Source of the DNA: an uncultured Nioella sp.
GTDB taxonomy: Bacteria; Pseudomonadota; Alphaproteobacteria; Rhodobacterales; Rhodobacteraceae
Assembly: GCA_947498125.1 (NCBI GenBank)
Contig: CANMJH010000001.1
Coordinates: forward strand, 1,302,001-1,366,000
Direction of reading: 5' to 3'
DNA: 64,000 nucleotides
Under the pieces are notes generated by a model that searched no databases, was not told where the DNA came from, and worked only from the letters and a program-made list of their open reading frames with translations. Shown here piece by piece: positions 17,250-26,396 of this stretch (position 1 is its first letter; each line of letters opens with the position of its first letter). The translations under genes and the position numbers were made by a program.

Positions 17250-17906
17250 TTACCCTTCCGGCACTGGGTAGAAATCCTGGCTGTAGAATTCCTGCTCACC
17301 ATCCTTTGCGCGCGCCGCCTGAAAGGCCGGGCGCGCTTCCAGACGTTTGCGATAGGTTTGCAGATCAGGGAAAGCATCCAGTCTCACGTAATAGGGCGCC
17401 GCAAATAAGTTGAACCCCATCATGACATCCGCTGCTGAAAAACCGCCCTGTAAGATGTAATCATCCGCGATCATCTGCGAAAACCCTGCCAGCGTGGCCC
17501 GCAACCGGGCCGTCAGGAGCTTGATCAACGAAGGCGAGACCTGGCTGCGGTCGCGCAGAAACAAATGGTTAATATTGAGGTTCTCAATCAAACTCGCCAT
17601 GGTTTCCGCATAAGACAATGCTTGTAGGTAAGCGATGCGTTCAGGATGGCCCGGCGCACGACCAAACCCATGGCCCGGGCGGCTTTCGCAAAGATATTCA
17701 AGGATCGCACTGCTTTCGAAAATCTGACGATTGTCGATTTCCAACGCCGGAATGCGACCAGCTGGCGATGTGCCATCATCGGCCAGTTTTCGCAAAGATC
17801 CGTCTGTCAGCCGGTAAGACACAATGTCAGCGTCGACGCCCATCTCTTCAAGCATCCACAACACCCGGAACGAGCGCGAAAAAGGGACATGATGCAATGT
17901 TGTCAT
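17250..17906 (-). CDS. Glutathione S-transferase family protein
   Basis: A 218-residue two-domain GST. The N-terminal thioredoxin-like domain includes HHVPFSRSFRVLWMLEEMG and the glutathione-binding RIPALEIDNRQIFESSAILEYL (about 53-75); the all-helical C-terminal domain follows. The start at 17906 has AAGGG 7 nt upstream; an open extension to 18068 overlaps liuD in another frame and is rejected. It sits between liuD and liuE in the same direction. Its substrate is unknown; a link to leucine degradation is only positional. Confidence 0.88.
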   Translation of the reverse strand: MTTLHHVPFSRSFRVLWMLEEMGVDADIVSYRLTDGSLRKLADDGTSPAGRIPALEIDNRQIFESSAILEYLCESRPGHGFGRAPGHPERIAYLQALSYAETMASLIENLNINHLFLRDRSQVSPSLIKLLTARLRATLAGFSQMIADDYILQGGFSAADVMMGFNLFAAPYYVRLDAFPDLQTYRKRLEARPAFQAARAKDGEQEFYSQDFYPVPEG

Positions 17907-17976
17907 GCACTGCCCTTTCCGGAGAAGAAACCGGAAATGAAATTTCCGCAAAAATCCATCAAGGGATTTTGACCTT

Positions 17977-19920
17977 TCATTTGTCCCCTCCCTCTTCGAA
18001 CGCCAAGAGGGCCTTGCCCGCTTCAATTTGAGTGCCTTCTGTGACAAATACCGATGCAACGCAGCCATCCTGCGGCGCGCGCAGCGTGTGTTCCATCTTC
18101 ATCGCTTCCAAAACAGCCAACGGTGCGCCTTTTTCGACGGTTTGCCCGGCAGAAACCAAGACGGATTTTACCACGCCCGGCATGGGGGCAGTTACTCCGC
18201 CTGTTGCCTCATCCTCGCCTCCGCGCGCCAGAGGATCAACGGTGAAAAAGTCAAACCCGCCGCCTGAAAAGACAGAAACGCCACCCGCGTAGGAGATAAT
18301 GCTGGCCCGAGGTCCTTGCCCATCCACGCGCCAATACGCACCGTCGCGCGTTAGTTCATGCGACTGGCCGTCAACATCTACTCGTATCTTCTCGGGGTCC
18401 AGAACGGCAACCGCCGCCAAAACCTCACGATCCCCATGAAGAAAATGCGCTGTTTGTTCCAAAGCCCCCCAGAGGCAAAACCCCGCCAGTTTTTGTAACG
18501 GGTTGTGACAGCCAAGCGTGCCTATGGCAGCCAGCGCCAAAACATCCGACCCCGGCCCGGCATCAGAAACCAGCTGCTCTACATCCCGTTCAATCAGCCC
18601 TGTATCAACATTTCCCATTTGCACATCATGATGGGCCGCCAACCGCGCCAAGAACTGCAAATTGGTCACTGACCCGGCAATCTGCGTTGTCTCAAGAGCC
18701 TGCGTTAACCGCGAAAGGGCAACCCCGCGCGATGGGCCGTGTACAATCAGCTTGGCGATCATCGGATCATACCACGGACTAATCTCATCGCCTGCGCGAA
18801 TACCTGTCTCGAACCGGGCCGTTGCCGGCGGGGTCACATGTTTTAAGTGCCCCGTGGCTGGCAAAAACCCTCCCGGAACATCCTCGGCATATATGCGTGC
18901 TTCAAACGCGTGGCCGTTCACCCTAAGATCTTCTTGGGCCATAGGCAGTGCCTCGCCCGCGGCGACACGCAATTGCCATTCAACAAGATCAACCCCGGTA
19001 ATGGCTTCGGTCACAGGATGCTCGACCTGCAATCTTGTGTTCATCTCCATGAACCAAAACCGATCCGAGCGCAGCCCGTCCGAGGCATCGACAATAAATT
19101 CAATTGTGCCCGCGCCTTTGTACCCAATTGCCTTAGCCGCACGCACGGCCGCCTGCCCCATCGCGGCGCGCATGTCATCCGTCATACCCGGCGCTGGCGC
19201 TTCTTCGATCACCTTTTGGTGGCGGCGTTGAAGCGAACAATCCCGTTCGAAAAGATGGACCGCGTCCACGCCATCGCCAAATATCTGGATTTCAATATGG
19301 CGGGGATGATTTACATATTTCTCAACAAGCACATCGCCATTGCCAAATGCCGTCTTTGCCTCGCTCCGGGCCGAGGCTAACGCTGCTGCAAATGCCTCTG
19401 GCGCAGTAACTAAACGCATGCCCTTACCGCCGCCGCCAGCAACTGCCTTGATTAACACTGGATAGCCTATTTCTGCGGCCCGTCCGGCCAGGATATCCTC
19501 GTCCTGATCGGCCCCGTGATATCCGGGAACCACAGGCACGCCGGCGTGTTCCATCAGCGCCTTAGCGGCATCTTTCAGCCCCATTGCCCGGATGACCTTT
19601 GACGACGGGCCAATGAAGATCAGACCCGCAGCTTCGACCGTTTCAACAAAGTCAGGATTTTCCGAAAGGAAGCCATATCCGGGATGAATGGCTTCTGCGC
19701 CTGCGGCCAAAGCCGCCTCAATGATTCGGTCACCTTTGAGATAGCTATCTGCAGGGGCCGAGCCGCCAATATGCATTGCCTCATCTGCCACCGCGACATG
19801 GCGTGCAGTCGCGTCGGCATCAGAATAAACCGCAACTGTGGCGACGCCCAATTTCTGGGCGGTCTCGACCACGCGACATGCGATTTCACCGCGATTGGCG
19901 ATTAGAATTTTTGTGAACAT
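17977..19920 (-). CDS. liuD: Methylcrotonyl-CoA carboxylase biotin-containing (alpha) subunit
   Basis: ATP-dependent carboxylation of biotin, then of 3-methylcrotonyl-CoA together with LiuB. The 647-residue protein has the biotin-carboxylase domain (FTKILIANRGEIACRV at the start, AVAGGGGKGMR in the ATP grasp, EMNTRLQVEHPVTE) and a C-terminal biotinyl domain with EAMKMEH, biotin lysine K608. The start at 19920 has AAGGGG 7 nt upstream. It is separated from liuB by an ASCH gene and a divergent methyltransferase, so it may have its own promoter in the 47-nt divergent gap. Confidence 0.94.
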   Translation of the reverse strand: MFTKILIANRGEIACRVVETAQKLGVATVAVYSDADATARHVAVADEAMHIGGSAPADSYLKGDRIIEAALAAGAEAIHPGYGFLSENPDFVETVEAAGLIFIGPSSKVIRAMGLKDAAKALMEHAGVPVVPGYHGADQDEDILAGRAAEIGYPVLIKAVAGGGGKGMRLVTAPEAFAAALASARSEAKTAFGNGDVLVEKYVNHPRHIEIQIFGDGVDAVHLFERDCSLQRRHQKVIEEAPAPGMTDDMRAAMGQAAVRAAKAIGYKGAGTIEFIVDASDGLRSDRFWFMEMNTRLQVEHPVTEAITGVDLVEWQLRVAAGEALPMAQEDLRVNGHAFEARIYAEDVPGGFLPATGHLKHVTPPATARFETGIRAGDEISPWYDPMIAKLIVHGPSRGVALSRLTQALETTQIAGSVTNLQFLARLAAHHDVQMGNVDTGLIERDVEQLVSDAGPGSDVLALAAIGTLGCHNPLQKLAGFCLWGALEQTAHFLHGDREVLAAVAVLDPEKIRVDVDGQSHELTRDGAYWRVDGQGPRASIISYAGGVSVFSGGGFDFFTVDPLARGGEDEATGGVTAPMPGVVKSVLVSAGQTVEKGAPLAVLEAMKMEHTLRAPQDGCVASVFVTEGTQIEAGKALLAFEEGGDK

Positions 19921-19967
19921 CTTCAATCCCCTTGCCAAGTTTCACCACGGCCCGCACCTTGGGAGGT

Positions 19968-20702
19968 ATGACACAAGACATCTATGATCCGGCCTTTGTT
20001 GCCGATGTGTTCGACCGCTGCTCCAGCAATTACAGAAACTGGAGTGGCATCGCCTCGTTCGGGATGGTGCGTCGCTGGCGGAGACAATGCGTTTCGGCCC
20101 TGGATTTGCCCCGGGATAGCACGGCATCGGGTGTGGATCTTATGGCAGGCACCGGAGAGGTCTGGCCGCATCTCTTGGCGCGATTTCCGCAACTCTCGCA
20201 AATCACTGCTATCGATATAAGCCTTGGAATGCACCGCGAGGCCGTCACCCGCCTGCATAGTGACCGCGCCGAACGGATCACCCATCTTTGCGCAAATATG
20301 CTGGAAACCGATTTGCCAGACGGATCCGCTGATTTTGCAGTCTCGACCTTTGGCCTTAAAACTTTCAACGCCACCCAGCACCGCGTTTTTGCCAATCAAT
20401 TGGCGCGCATCCTGAAACCCGGCGCGCCGTTTTCTCTGATCGAGGCAGCCGATCCAAAAGCTTGGGCCTGGCGCCCTGCTTACCGCCTGCATTTGGACCA
20501 TGTCCTGCCCCTGATCGAGCGTTTGTTCCTGCGCAGTGCGCAGGACTTCGCGATGATCGGCGCATACACCAAAAATTTTGGCAGGGGCGACAGCGTGACC
20601 GATGCGTTGCGCGAGGCCGGATTGCACGTGTCGGCAACGGCGCTTATCGGCGGCTGTGCGATCCTTTATTCTGGTAGAAAGCCAGAGCATCTTCACGCAT
20701 AA
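19968..20702 (+). CDS. UbiE-like class I SAM methyltransferase, opposite to the liu genes
   Basis: A 244-residue methyltransferase. Motif I reads GVDLMAGTGEVWPHL (about 56-70), and the post-motif FGLKTFNATQH region and C-terminal FGRGDSV resemble UbiE/MenG-type quinone methyltransferases, but the identity is not firm. The ATG at 19968 has GGAGG only one base upstream, an unusual spacing; an in-frame extension to 19932 exists but has no better signal. It is the only plus-strand gene among the liu genes, diverging from liuD and overlapping the ASCH gene tail to tail by 10 nt. Confidence 0.8.
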   Translation: MTQDIYDPAFVADVFDRCSSNYRNWSGIASFGMVRRWRRQCVSALDLPRDSTASGVDLMAGTGEVWPHLLARFPQLSQITAIDISLGMHREAVTRLHSDRAERITHLCANMLETDLPDGSADFAVSTFGLKTFNATQHRVFANQLARILKPGAPFSLIEAADPKAWAWRPAYRLHLDHVLPLIERLFLRSAQDFAMIGAYTKNFGRGDSVTDALREAGLHVSATALIGGCAILYSGRKPEHLHA

Positions 20703-21112
20703 TCCTCAACAACTTTGAAACGCTCACACATGACTTCCAGATCATCCGAGACCCCGCCTGTTCGCGCAAAGTAAGCGCGGTAGATTTTGCGCCACTGAGC
20801 CAGGTCGCGGAACTCTCCCATTGCGGCGACAAACTCTTCGTCCATCTCATCAAAACGCCTTGTCGTGACCTCGACCGTTTCGATCATAACGCCGGGCGTT
20901 CCGTCCCAATTCAGGGCCACGTCGCGGCGACCTACGACCGGCAACGCGTCGCCTTCTTTTGTATAGGCGCGCATCGCTTCACAGGTCGCGGTTTTGGTGC
21001 CCGCGCGCACCAAGCCCAGAATTTCAGCCGACAGTTTTGCGTTGTCGCCAAAACGAAAGGTCTCGGCCTCGGGGTTCGCGTCGATGATTTCTTGAAGGGT
21101 TTTCTTGGTCAT
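20693..21112 (-). CDS. ASCH-domain protein
   Basis: A 139-residue protein of the ASCH superfamily (RNA/nucleotide-binding beta-barrel). The family-like features are LVRAGTKTATCEAMRAY near residues 34-50, the GVMIETVEVTTRRFDEMDEEF central part and the WRKIYRAYF motif. Proposed roles are RNA binding or modified-nucleoside hydrolysis; the actual substrate is unknown. It starts 4 nt after the liuB stop, so it is probably co-transcribed with liuB. Confidence 0.85.
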   Translation of the reverse strand: MTKKTLQEIIDANPEAETFRFGDNAKLSAEILGLVRAGTKTATCEAMRAYTKEGDALPVVGRRDVALNWDGTPGVMIETVEVTTRRFDEMDEEFVAAMGEFRDLAQWRKIYRAYFARTGGVSDDLEVMCERFKVVEDYA

Positions 21113-21116
21113 TGGC

Positions 21117-22721
21117 TTACATTCTGAACACGCCGAAACGTGTTTCCTCTATTGGGGCGTTTAGCGCAGCGGAGAGCGATAGAAATAAAACGTCACGCGA
21201 TTTTCTGGGGTCGATGATACCGTCATCCCAGAGCCGCGCCGAGGCATAGAGCGGGTGGCTCTGTTCCTCGAACATATCGATCGTGGGCTGTTTGAAGGCG
21301 GCCTCTTCTTCTGCTGACCATGTCCCGCCTTTGCGCTCGATCCCGTCGCGTTTCACGGTGGCCAGAACGCCAGCGGCTTGCGCGCCACCCATGACAGAAA
21401 TGCGGGAATTGGGCCAGCTCCAGAGGAACCGGGGCGAATAGGCCCGACCGGCCATACCGTAATTTCCCGCCCCGAATGAACCGCCAACGAGCATGGTAAT
21501 TTTCGGTACATTCGTGGTGGCTACTGCCGTCACCATCTTGGCGCCATGGCGCGCGATGCCCTCTTTTTCATATTTCCGGCCGACCATGAAGCCGGTGATA
21601 TTCTGCAGGAAAACCAACGGGATATTGCGCTGGCTGCACAGCTCAACAAAATGCGCGCCTTTCTGGGCGGCCTCTGAAAAGAGCACGCCGTTATTGGCGA
21701 TGATGCCAATCGGACACCCCTTAAGGTGGGCAAATCCGGTGACAAGCGTTTCGCCAAAGCGCGGTTTGAATTCATCAAAGCGGCTGCCATCCACCAGCCG
21801 CGCAATCACCTCACGGATATCATAAGGCGTGCGCAGATCGGCAGGAACGACGCCTAAGATTTCTTCCGGATCATAGGCAGGCTCTTCGGGGCTTTGCCAT
21901 GCAACAGTTTGCGGTTTGTGCCGGTTGAGATGGCCGACGGCACGCCGGGCCAAAGCCAGCGCATGCGCGTCATCCTCGGCCAGATAATCCGCCACACCGG
22001 AGAGGCGCGTATGAACATCGCCGCCGCCTAAATCCTCCGAGGTCACAACCTCACCTGTTGCCGCCTTGACCAGCGGTGGGCCCGCCAGAAAGATCGTCCC
22101 TTGTTCTTTGACAATGATCGTCACGTCCGACATCGTAGGCACATAGGCGCCGCCCGCCGTGCATGAGCCCATAACCACAGCAATTTGCGGAATACCCTTG
22201 GCGCTCATCTGGGCCTGATTGTAGAAAATCCGGCCAAAGTGATCACGATCGGGAAAGACCTCATTCTGATTGGGCAGGTTCGCGCCGCCACTATCGACCA
22301 AATAGATGCAAGGCAGGTGGTTTTCTTCGGCGATCTCCTGCGCGCGCAGGTGCTTTTTGACGGTGATTGGATAATAGGTGCCGCCCTTCACGGTCGCATC
22401 ATTGCAAACCACCATCACCTCTTGGCCATGCACGTGACCAATCCCGGCGATGGCCCCACCACAGGGCGCAGCACCGTCATACATGCCATGCCCTGCTGTT
22501 GCGCCGACCTCCAGAAACGGGCTGCCGGGATCAAGCAAATTGGTGACCCGGTCCCGAGGCAACATCTTGCCCCGCGCCAAATGCCGCTCCCGCGCTTTCT
22601 CGCCGCCGCCCAATTGAGCGGCTTCGGCAACGATGCGGACCTGATCCAAAGCCTGCAAATGCGCCGTACGGTTGGCGGTGAATTCCGGAGATCCGGGGTG
22701 GGCTGACGAGATAAGTTTCAT
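21117..22721 (-). CDS. liuB: Methylcrotonyl-CoA carboxylase carboxyltransferase (beta) subunit
   Basis: Transfers the carboxyl from biotin on LiuD to 3-methylcrotonyl-CoA. The 534-residue crotonase-type carboxyltransferase has [34 protein letters not shown], and the C-terminal [16 protein letters not shown] and [14 protein letters not shown]-like segment (here [14 protein letters not shown]). All are typical of MCC rather than propionyl-CoA carboxylase. The start is the ATG at 22721; a TTG directly upstream is less likely. It follows two LprI-like genes that separate it from liuA. Confidence 0.95.
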   Translation of the reverse strand: MKLISSAHPGSPEFTANRTAHLQALDQVRIVAEAAQLGGGEKARERHLARGKMLPRDRVTNLLDPGSPFLEVGATAGHGMYDGAAPCGGAIAGIGHVHGQEVMVVCNDATVKGGTYYPITVKKHLRAQEIAEENHLPCIYLVDSGGANLPNQNEVFPDRDHFGRIFYNQAQMSAKGIPQIAVVMGSCTAGGAYVPTMSDVTIIVKEQGTIFLAGPPLVKAATGEVVTSEDLGGGDVHTRLSGVADYLAEDDAHALALARRAVGHLNRHKPQTVAWQSPEEPAYDPEEILGVVPADLRTPYDIREVIARLVDGSRFDEFKPRFGETLVTGFAHLKGCPIGIIANNGVLFSEAAQKGAHFVELCSQRNIPLVFLQNITGFMVGRKYEKEGIARHGAKMVTAVATTNVPKITMLVGGSFGAGNYGMAGRAYSPRFLWSWPNSRISVMGGAQAAGVLATVKRDGIERKGGTWSAEEEAAFKQPTIDMFEEQSHPLYASARLWDDGIIDPRKSRDVLFLSLSAALNAPIEETRFGVFRM

Positions 22722-22740
22722 CAATACAGTGCCTTTGCCA

Positions 22741-23244
22741 TCAATTGGCGGTTTGGTTTTGGATATATGCCGTATGGTTCGCGGTAAGGTTCAACACGCA
22801 ATAGGCATAGGCTGCGCCGCGCTCGATTTCATGCTCCACTTGTGCGGCCTCGTAGCTGCATCTTGCGTCGCGATAAGCCAGCCAACTTGCCTGCATTGCC
22901 TCCAAAGCCTGAGACTGCGCAGGTGCCGTATCGCCCGATTGGGCGTCCTGACTGGCGTCGATCGCGGCCAAAAGCCGGAGTGAGTTTTGCATTTGACCCG
23001 TCCAGAACTCGGCCTCGGCCACAAGGCATTGCGTCTCGCCTGAAACAAGGCCTCCGCCGGGCGTCGCAACCATGCAAATCTGCGCCGAGACACCGAAACA
23101 ACTGCTAAGGTCGGCGTTTTCCGGCAAGTCGCGCAGGCAGGTCATGGAATGGTTTGGATCAAAGAAAATCTCTTGCGCAAGACCCGGAGCAGCCATTATC
23201 GCAGCCACAAGCGGCGGAAATACACATCTAGATAGTCGCATCAT
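22741..23244 (-). CDS. LprI-like (DUF1311-type) secreted protein
   Basis: A 167-residue protein with a signal peptide ending near PGLAQE and AAGGAGG 7 nt upstream of the ATG at 23244. The mature part has a Cys-rich N-terminal region (MTCLRD, SSCFG, QICMV, TQCLV) and the C-terminal pattern [21 protein letters not shown], the signature of the LprI-N/DUF1311 domain. That domain is known from lysozyme-inhibitor-like lipoproteins. It lies 19 nt from liuB. A leucine-catabolic role is not expected; its position looks opportunistic, or tied to a cell-envelope need. It is related to the next gene upstream. Confidence 0.82.
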   Translation of the reverse strand: MMRLSRCVFPPLVAAIMAAPGLAQEIFFDPNHSMTCLRDLPENADLSSCFGVSAQICMVATPGGGLVSGETQCLVAEAEFWTGQMQNSLRLLAAIDASQDAQSGDTAPAQSQALEAMQASWLAYRDARCSYEAAQVEHEIERGAAYAYCVLNLTANHTAYIQNQTAN

Positions 23245-23268
23245 TCCGGTTCCTCCTTTGCGTATGCG

Positions 23269-23760
23269 TCAAAATTGTTCCAGCAATTGCCAGATCCGAA
23301 CCACATGTTCGCCCGTCATACGCATTTGGCATTCGGCAACAGATAGTTCGGCATAGACCGGATCCATATCTGGGGACCATTGCAGGCGGGTCAGCCCACA
23401 AACTGCATCAATATAGGCTGCGCCTTGCGTGACCACGTCTGCACCAGCGAGGCCCACTCCGGGGCTGGCGCCGTAAAACTCAGGCGCTGTTCGAGAGGTT
23501 TCGATCAGATGGGCGCCATCCTCAGTCAGGTTCTCTTGCCAATAACGCGCTTCGGCGGCGTAACAGGCAGTAATTAGCGGAATATCCTGCCCCTCGCCGT
23601 TAATGCAGGCCGCCGCGGCCATCCCGATGCAAGATTGCATCTCTGCCGCACCGTCGCTGGCGACAAGGCAGGTCTCCATCGTCTCGGCATCAAAATTCAG
23701 CGCATCTGCAACAGCGGGCGCAGGAAGGAAGAGGCCACATATCACAATCTGCCTGATCAT
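23269..23760 (-). CDS. LprI-like secreted protein, second copy
   Basis: A 163-residue protein with signal peptide [20 protein letters not shown]. The mature part has the same Cys layout as its neighbour (METCLV, QSCIG, AACING, TACYA) and a similar length, so the two look like a tandem duplication that has diverged. The C-terminal Trp-Arg-Asp motif of DUF1311 is weak here ([20 protein letters not shown]). Its ATG overlaps the liuA stop by 4 nt (ATGA), so it is translationally coupled to the dehydrogenase. Confidence 0.75.
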   Translation of the reverse strand: MIRQIVICGLFLPAPAVADALNFDAETMETCLVASDGAAEMQSCIGMAAAACINGEGQDIPLITACYAAEARYWQENLTEDGAHLIETSRTAPEFYGASPGVGLAGADVVTQGAAYIDAVCGLTRLQWSPDMDPVYAELSVAECQMRMTGEHVVRIWQLLEQF

Positions 23761-24920
23761 CGCATTGCCCCCATTAACTCGCGCCCGATCAACATCCGGC
23801 GAATTTCAGACGTCCCTGCCCCGATTTCCATCAGCTTGGCATCGCGGAAGAGCCGCGCCACTGGACTATCGGCCAAAAAGCCCGCGCCGCCCATGGCCTG
23901 AACGGCCTGATGCGCCTGTTTCATTGCTTGCTCAGAGGCATAAAGACAGCACGCCGCCGCATCTTGGCGTGTGACATCACCCCGATCGCAAGCTTTCGCC
24001 GTTTCATAGACATAGGCGCGGGCCGAATTCATCGCTGTATACATATCCGCAATTTTGCCCTGCATCAGTTGGAAGCTGCCAATCGGTTGCCCAAACTGCT
24101 TGCGGTCCTGCATATAAGGCATGACCTCATCAAGGCAGGCGGCCATGATCCCCGTACCAATACCTGCCAGCACGACACGTTCATAATCCAACCCCGACAT
24201 CAGAACGCGAACGCCCCTGCCCTCTTCGCCCAAGATGTTTTGGGCGGGCACTTCTACATTATCGAAGATCAGCTCAGCAGTATTTGATCCGCGCATTCCA
24301 AGCTTGTCAAAATGGGGAGAAGTGGAAAACCCGGGCATGTTTTTTTCGATTATGAAGGCCGTGATGCCTTTTGATCCGGCCTCTGGGTCGGTTTTGGCGT
24401 AGACGACAAGAGTGTCCGCATCACAACCATTGGTGATCCAGTACTTTGTGCCATTCAGAACAAAGCGGTCCCCTTGCTTTTTGGCTGCAAGCTTCATCGA
24501 GACGACGTCAGACCCGGCGCCAGCTTCGGACATGGCAAGCGCGCCAACATGTGCCCCTGACACCAGCCCCGGAAGGTATTTCGCGCGCTGCGCCTCTGTG
24601 CCGTTCAGCTTGATCTGATTCACACAAAGATTGGAATGCGCGCCGTAGCTGAGCGACACGGAGGCAGATGCCCGGGCGATTTCTTCAATAGCAATGACAT
24701 GCGCAAGATAGGACATTCCCGCCCCGCCATAGGTTTCGGGGACCGTGATGCCTAGAAGGCCAAGATCACCCATTTCGCGCCAAAGCTCGGCTGGGAAAAG
24801 GTTCTGCTGATCAATGGTTCCAGCTTCAGGTTTAATACGATCCTGCGCCCACCGGTGAACCACATCGCGCAGGGTCGTGATCTCATCGCCAAGGTCAAAA
24901 GACATGGTTGCAAGGAACAT
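23757..24920 (-). CDS. liuA: Isovaleryl-CoA dehydrogenase
   Basis: Oxidises isovaleryl-CoA to 3-methylcrotonyl-CoA using FAD; electrons go to ETF. The 387-residue acyl-CoA dehydrogenase has [15 protein letters not shown] and the IVD-specific catalytic base E247 in [11 protein letters not shown], the position used by isovaleryl-CoA dehydrogenases rather than by other acyl-CoA dehydrogenases. The start at 24920 has GAGG 6 nt upstream. A longer in-frame start (24968) would include the operator region and is rejected. It is the first gene of the liu run and sits just behind a promoter-operator pair. Confidence 0.95.
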   Translation of the reverse strand: MFLATMSFDLGDEITTLRDVVHRWAQDRIKPEAGTIDQQNLFPAELWREMGDLGLLGITVPETYGGAGMSYLAHVIAIEEIARASASVSLSYGAHSNLCVNQIKLNGTEAQRAKYLPGLVSGAHVGALAMSEAGAGSDVVSMKLAAKKQGDRFVLNGTKYWITNGCDADTLVVYAKTDPEAGSKGITAFIIEKNMPGFSTSPHFDKLGMRGSNTAELIFDNVEVPAQNILGEEGRGVRVLMSGLDYERVVLAGIGTGIMAACLDEVMPYMQDRKQFGQPIGSFQLMQGKIADMYTAMNSARAYVYETAKACDRGDVTRQDAAACCLYASEQAMKQAHQAVQAMGGAGFLADSPVARLFRDAKLMEIGAGTSEIRRMLIGRELMGAMR

Positions 24921-24941
24921 TTCGGGCCTCAGGAAATTAAT

Positions 24942-24955
24942 TGAACATGTGTTCA
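24942..24955. promoter_or_regulatory. Inverted-repeat operator ahead of liuA
   Basis: Perfect 6-bp inverted repeat with a 2-bp centre: TGAACA at 24942-24947 and TGTTCA at 24950-24955, with partial extension into flanking A/T. It directly follows the -10 box of the promoter at 24956-24984 and ends 22 nt before the liuA start. That position would let a bound protein block transcription. The shape suits a TetR-type repressor; no regulator gene is in the window. Confidence 0.65.
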
Positions 24956-24984
24956 TTTCTAGAGCCACCAGCGCCCTTTGTCAA
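24956..24984 (-). promoter_or_regulatory. Sigma-70-type promoter of liuA
   Basis: On the minus strand a perfect -35 box TTGACA (24984-24979), exactly 17 nt, then TAGAAA (24961-24956, four of six bases). The start of transcription would fall within or next to the inverted repeat at 24942-24955. Confidence 0.7.
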
Positions 24985-25138
24985 AAAGGAATACCCGTTT
25001 GGACGCGACGGAACGACGGCCAAAGATGACGAATGAAGCAAGTGCATGCTTTGCGTCGATATATTATATAAGAAATTCCAGCTGACTAAATTTAGCGAGC
25101 GACCGACAAGGCCAAACCGCACAGTTGGACCCGGCCAG

Positions 25139-26338
25139 TCAGGCGACTTTCAAAATCTCAGCAACTTCGTCGCTGATAATCTCTACAATCAGTCGCACGT
25201 CTTCGGTCGAAAACGTCAGTGGAAGACGCATATCCATCAAACCGGCCAGAATTTTATCCGTTCGTGGCAGGCTTTGGGCAGGCGCATAACGCCAACTGTC
25301 ATAGCGCGACGTAAAGGCGACAGGCTCGGCCCCGCCAAACCATTTCAATTCAACGCCGCGCGCGGCGCAGGCGGCAAGAAGCTTGTGTATCTGAGCCACG
25401 TCAAAGTCAGGCAATAGGAATTGAATCGAAGATCCCACAATGGATTCAGCCTTTGGGCGGGGAATGATCTGCACGCTATTTGCGGTTTGCAGCCCGTCCT
25501 CGGCGACGCGATACAGCGCGTTCCAGCGGTCAATTTGCCGGGGCAAATCCGCCAATTGCGGGCGCAGGATTGCGGCGCGCAGATTGTCCATACGGCCCGA
25601 AACGTTTGGCGTTACATATTTCACTGCCTCAAAGGCTTCGGTCGGGGGCGCGGCGCTATGGCGTTCATAAAGCATGTAAGAGCCGGACAAAATCACCGCG
25701 CGTGCCATCAGGTCGGGGTCTTTGGTCGTCAAAAACCCGCCTTCGCCTGAATTCATATGTTTGTAAGTCTGCGTAGAATAGCACGCGGCACGGCCGTGTT
25801 GGCCAGATGCCACGCCATTCCAAGCCCCGCCCATCGTATGCGCACAATCTTCGACAACGGCCACATCTGCCGCGTCACACATCGCCATCAATTGGTCCAT
25901 ATCGCAAATATGTCCGCGCATGTGGCTGAGCAGCAGGACCTTCGCGCCGGAGGTAGTGATTTTATCGGCCAGATCCTCAAGATCGATAACCAACTGTTCG
26001 GTAACTTCGACAAAAATCGGCAGCCCCCCGACCGATGCGATGGCCCCCGGCACCGGGGCAAGCGTAAAACCATTGGTCAGAACCGGATCACCCGGCGCAA
26101 CGCCCAAAGCGCGCAAAGCACAACCGATGGCATACCCGCCCGAGGCCAGCGCCAACGCGTAAGGCGCACCGATATAGGCGGCGAATTCCTCTTCCAACAG
26201 AGCGGTTTCGCCCATCTCGCCCGGCCCGGTATTGTAGCGATGCAAGCGGCCCGAACGCATGACCTCAAGCGCTGCAGCGATGCCTGCCTCGGGAATCGGA
26301 TCTTGTTGGGTGAAATTGCCAGCGAATATCTTTTTCAT
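25139..26338 (-). CDS. DegT/DnrJ/EryC1/StrS-type PLP aminotransferase
   Basis: A 399-residue sugar-aminotransferase-like protein. PLP lysine is K193 in YSTQTYKHMNSGEGGFLTT, with VVEDCAHTMGG upstream and a YVTPNVSGRMDNLRAAIL motif downstream. Members aminate nucleotide-linked keto-sugars or form cyclitols; the substrate here is unknown, and no other sugar-nucleotide genes surround it on this strand. It is 177 nt upstream of the liu promoter region and 58 nt downstream of the phosphatase gene. An AT-rich stretch with TATATTATATA (about 25060-25072) lies just beyond its end. Confidence 0.9.
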   Translation of the reverse strand: MKKIFAGNFTQQDPIPEAGIAAALEVMRSGRLHRYNTGPGEMGETALLEEEFAAYIGAPYALALASGGYAIGCALRALGVAPGDPVLTNGFTLAPVPGAIASVGGLPIFVEVTEQLVIDLEDLADKITTSGAKVLLLSHMRGHICDMDQLMAMCDAADVAVVEDCAHTMGGAWNGVASGQHGRAACYSTQTYKHMNSGEGGFLTTKDPDLMARAVILSGSYMLYERHSAAPPTEAFEAVKYVTPNVSGRMDNLRAAILRPQLADLPRQIDRWNALYRVAEDGLQTANSVQIIPRPKAESIVGSSIQFLLPDFDVAQIHKLLAACAARGVELKWFGGAEPVAFTSRYDSWRYAPAQSLPRTDKILAGLMDMRLPLTFSTEDVRLIVEIISDEVAEILKVA

Positions 26339-26396
26339 GAGGCAAAGTGATGGGCTGGATCGTGGCAGAGGTCAATTCTTTGATGCGCAGATGTAC

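Noticed and set aside
19968-21112. Genomic island inserted into the liu genes
   Set aside because: No integrase, tRNA, direct repeats or transposase is visible; the two genes may simply be a rearrangement.
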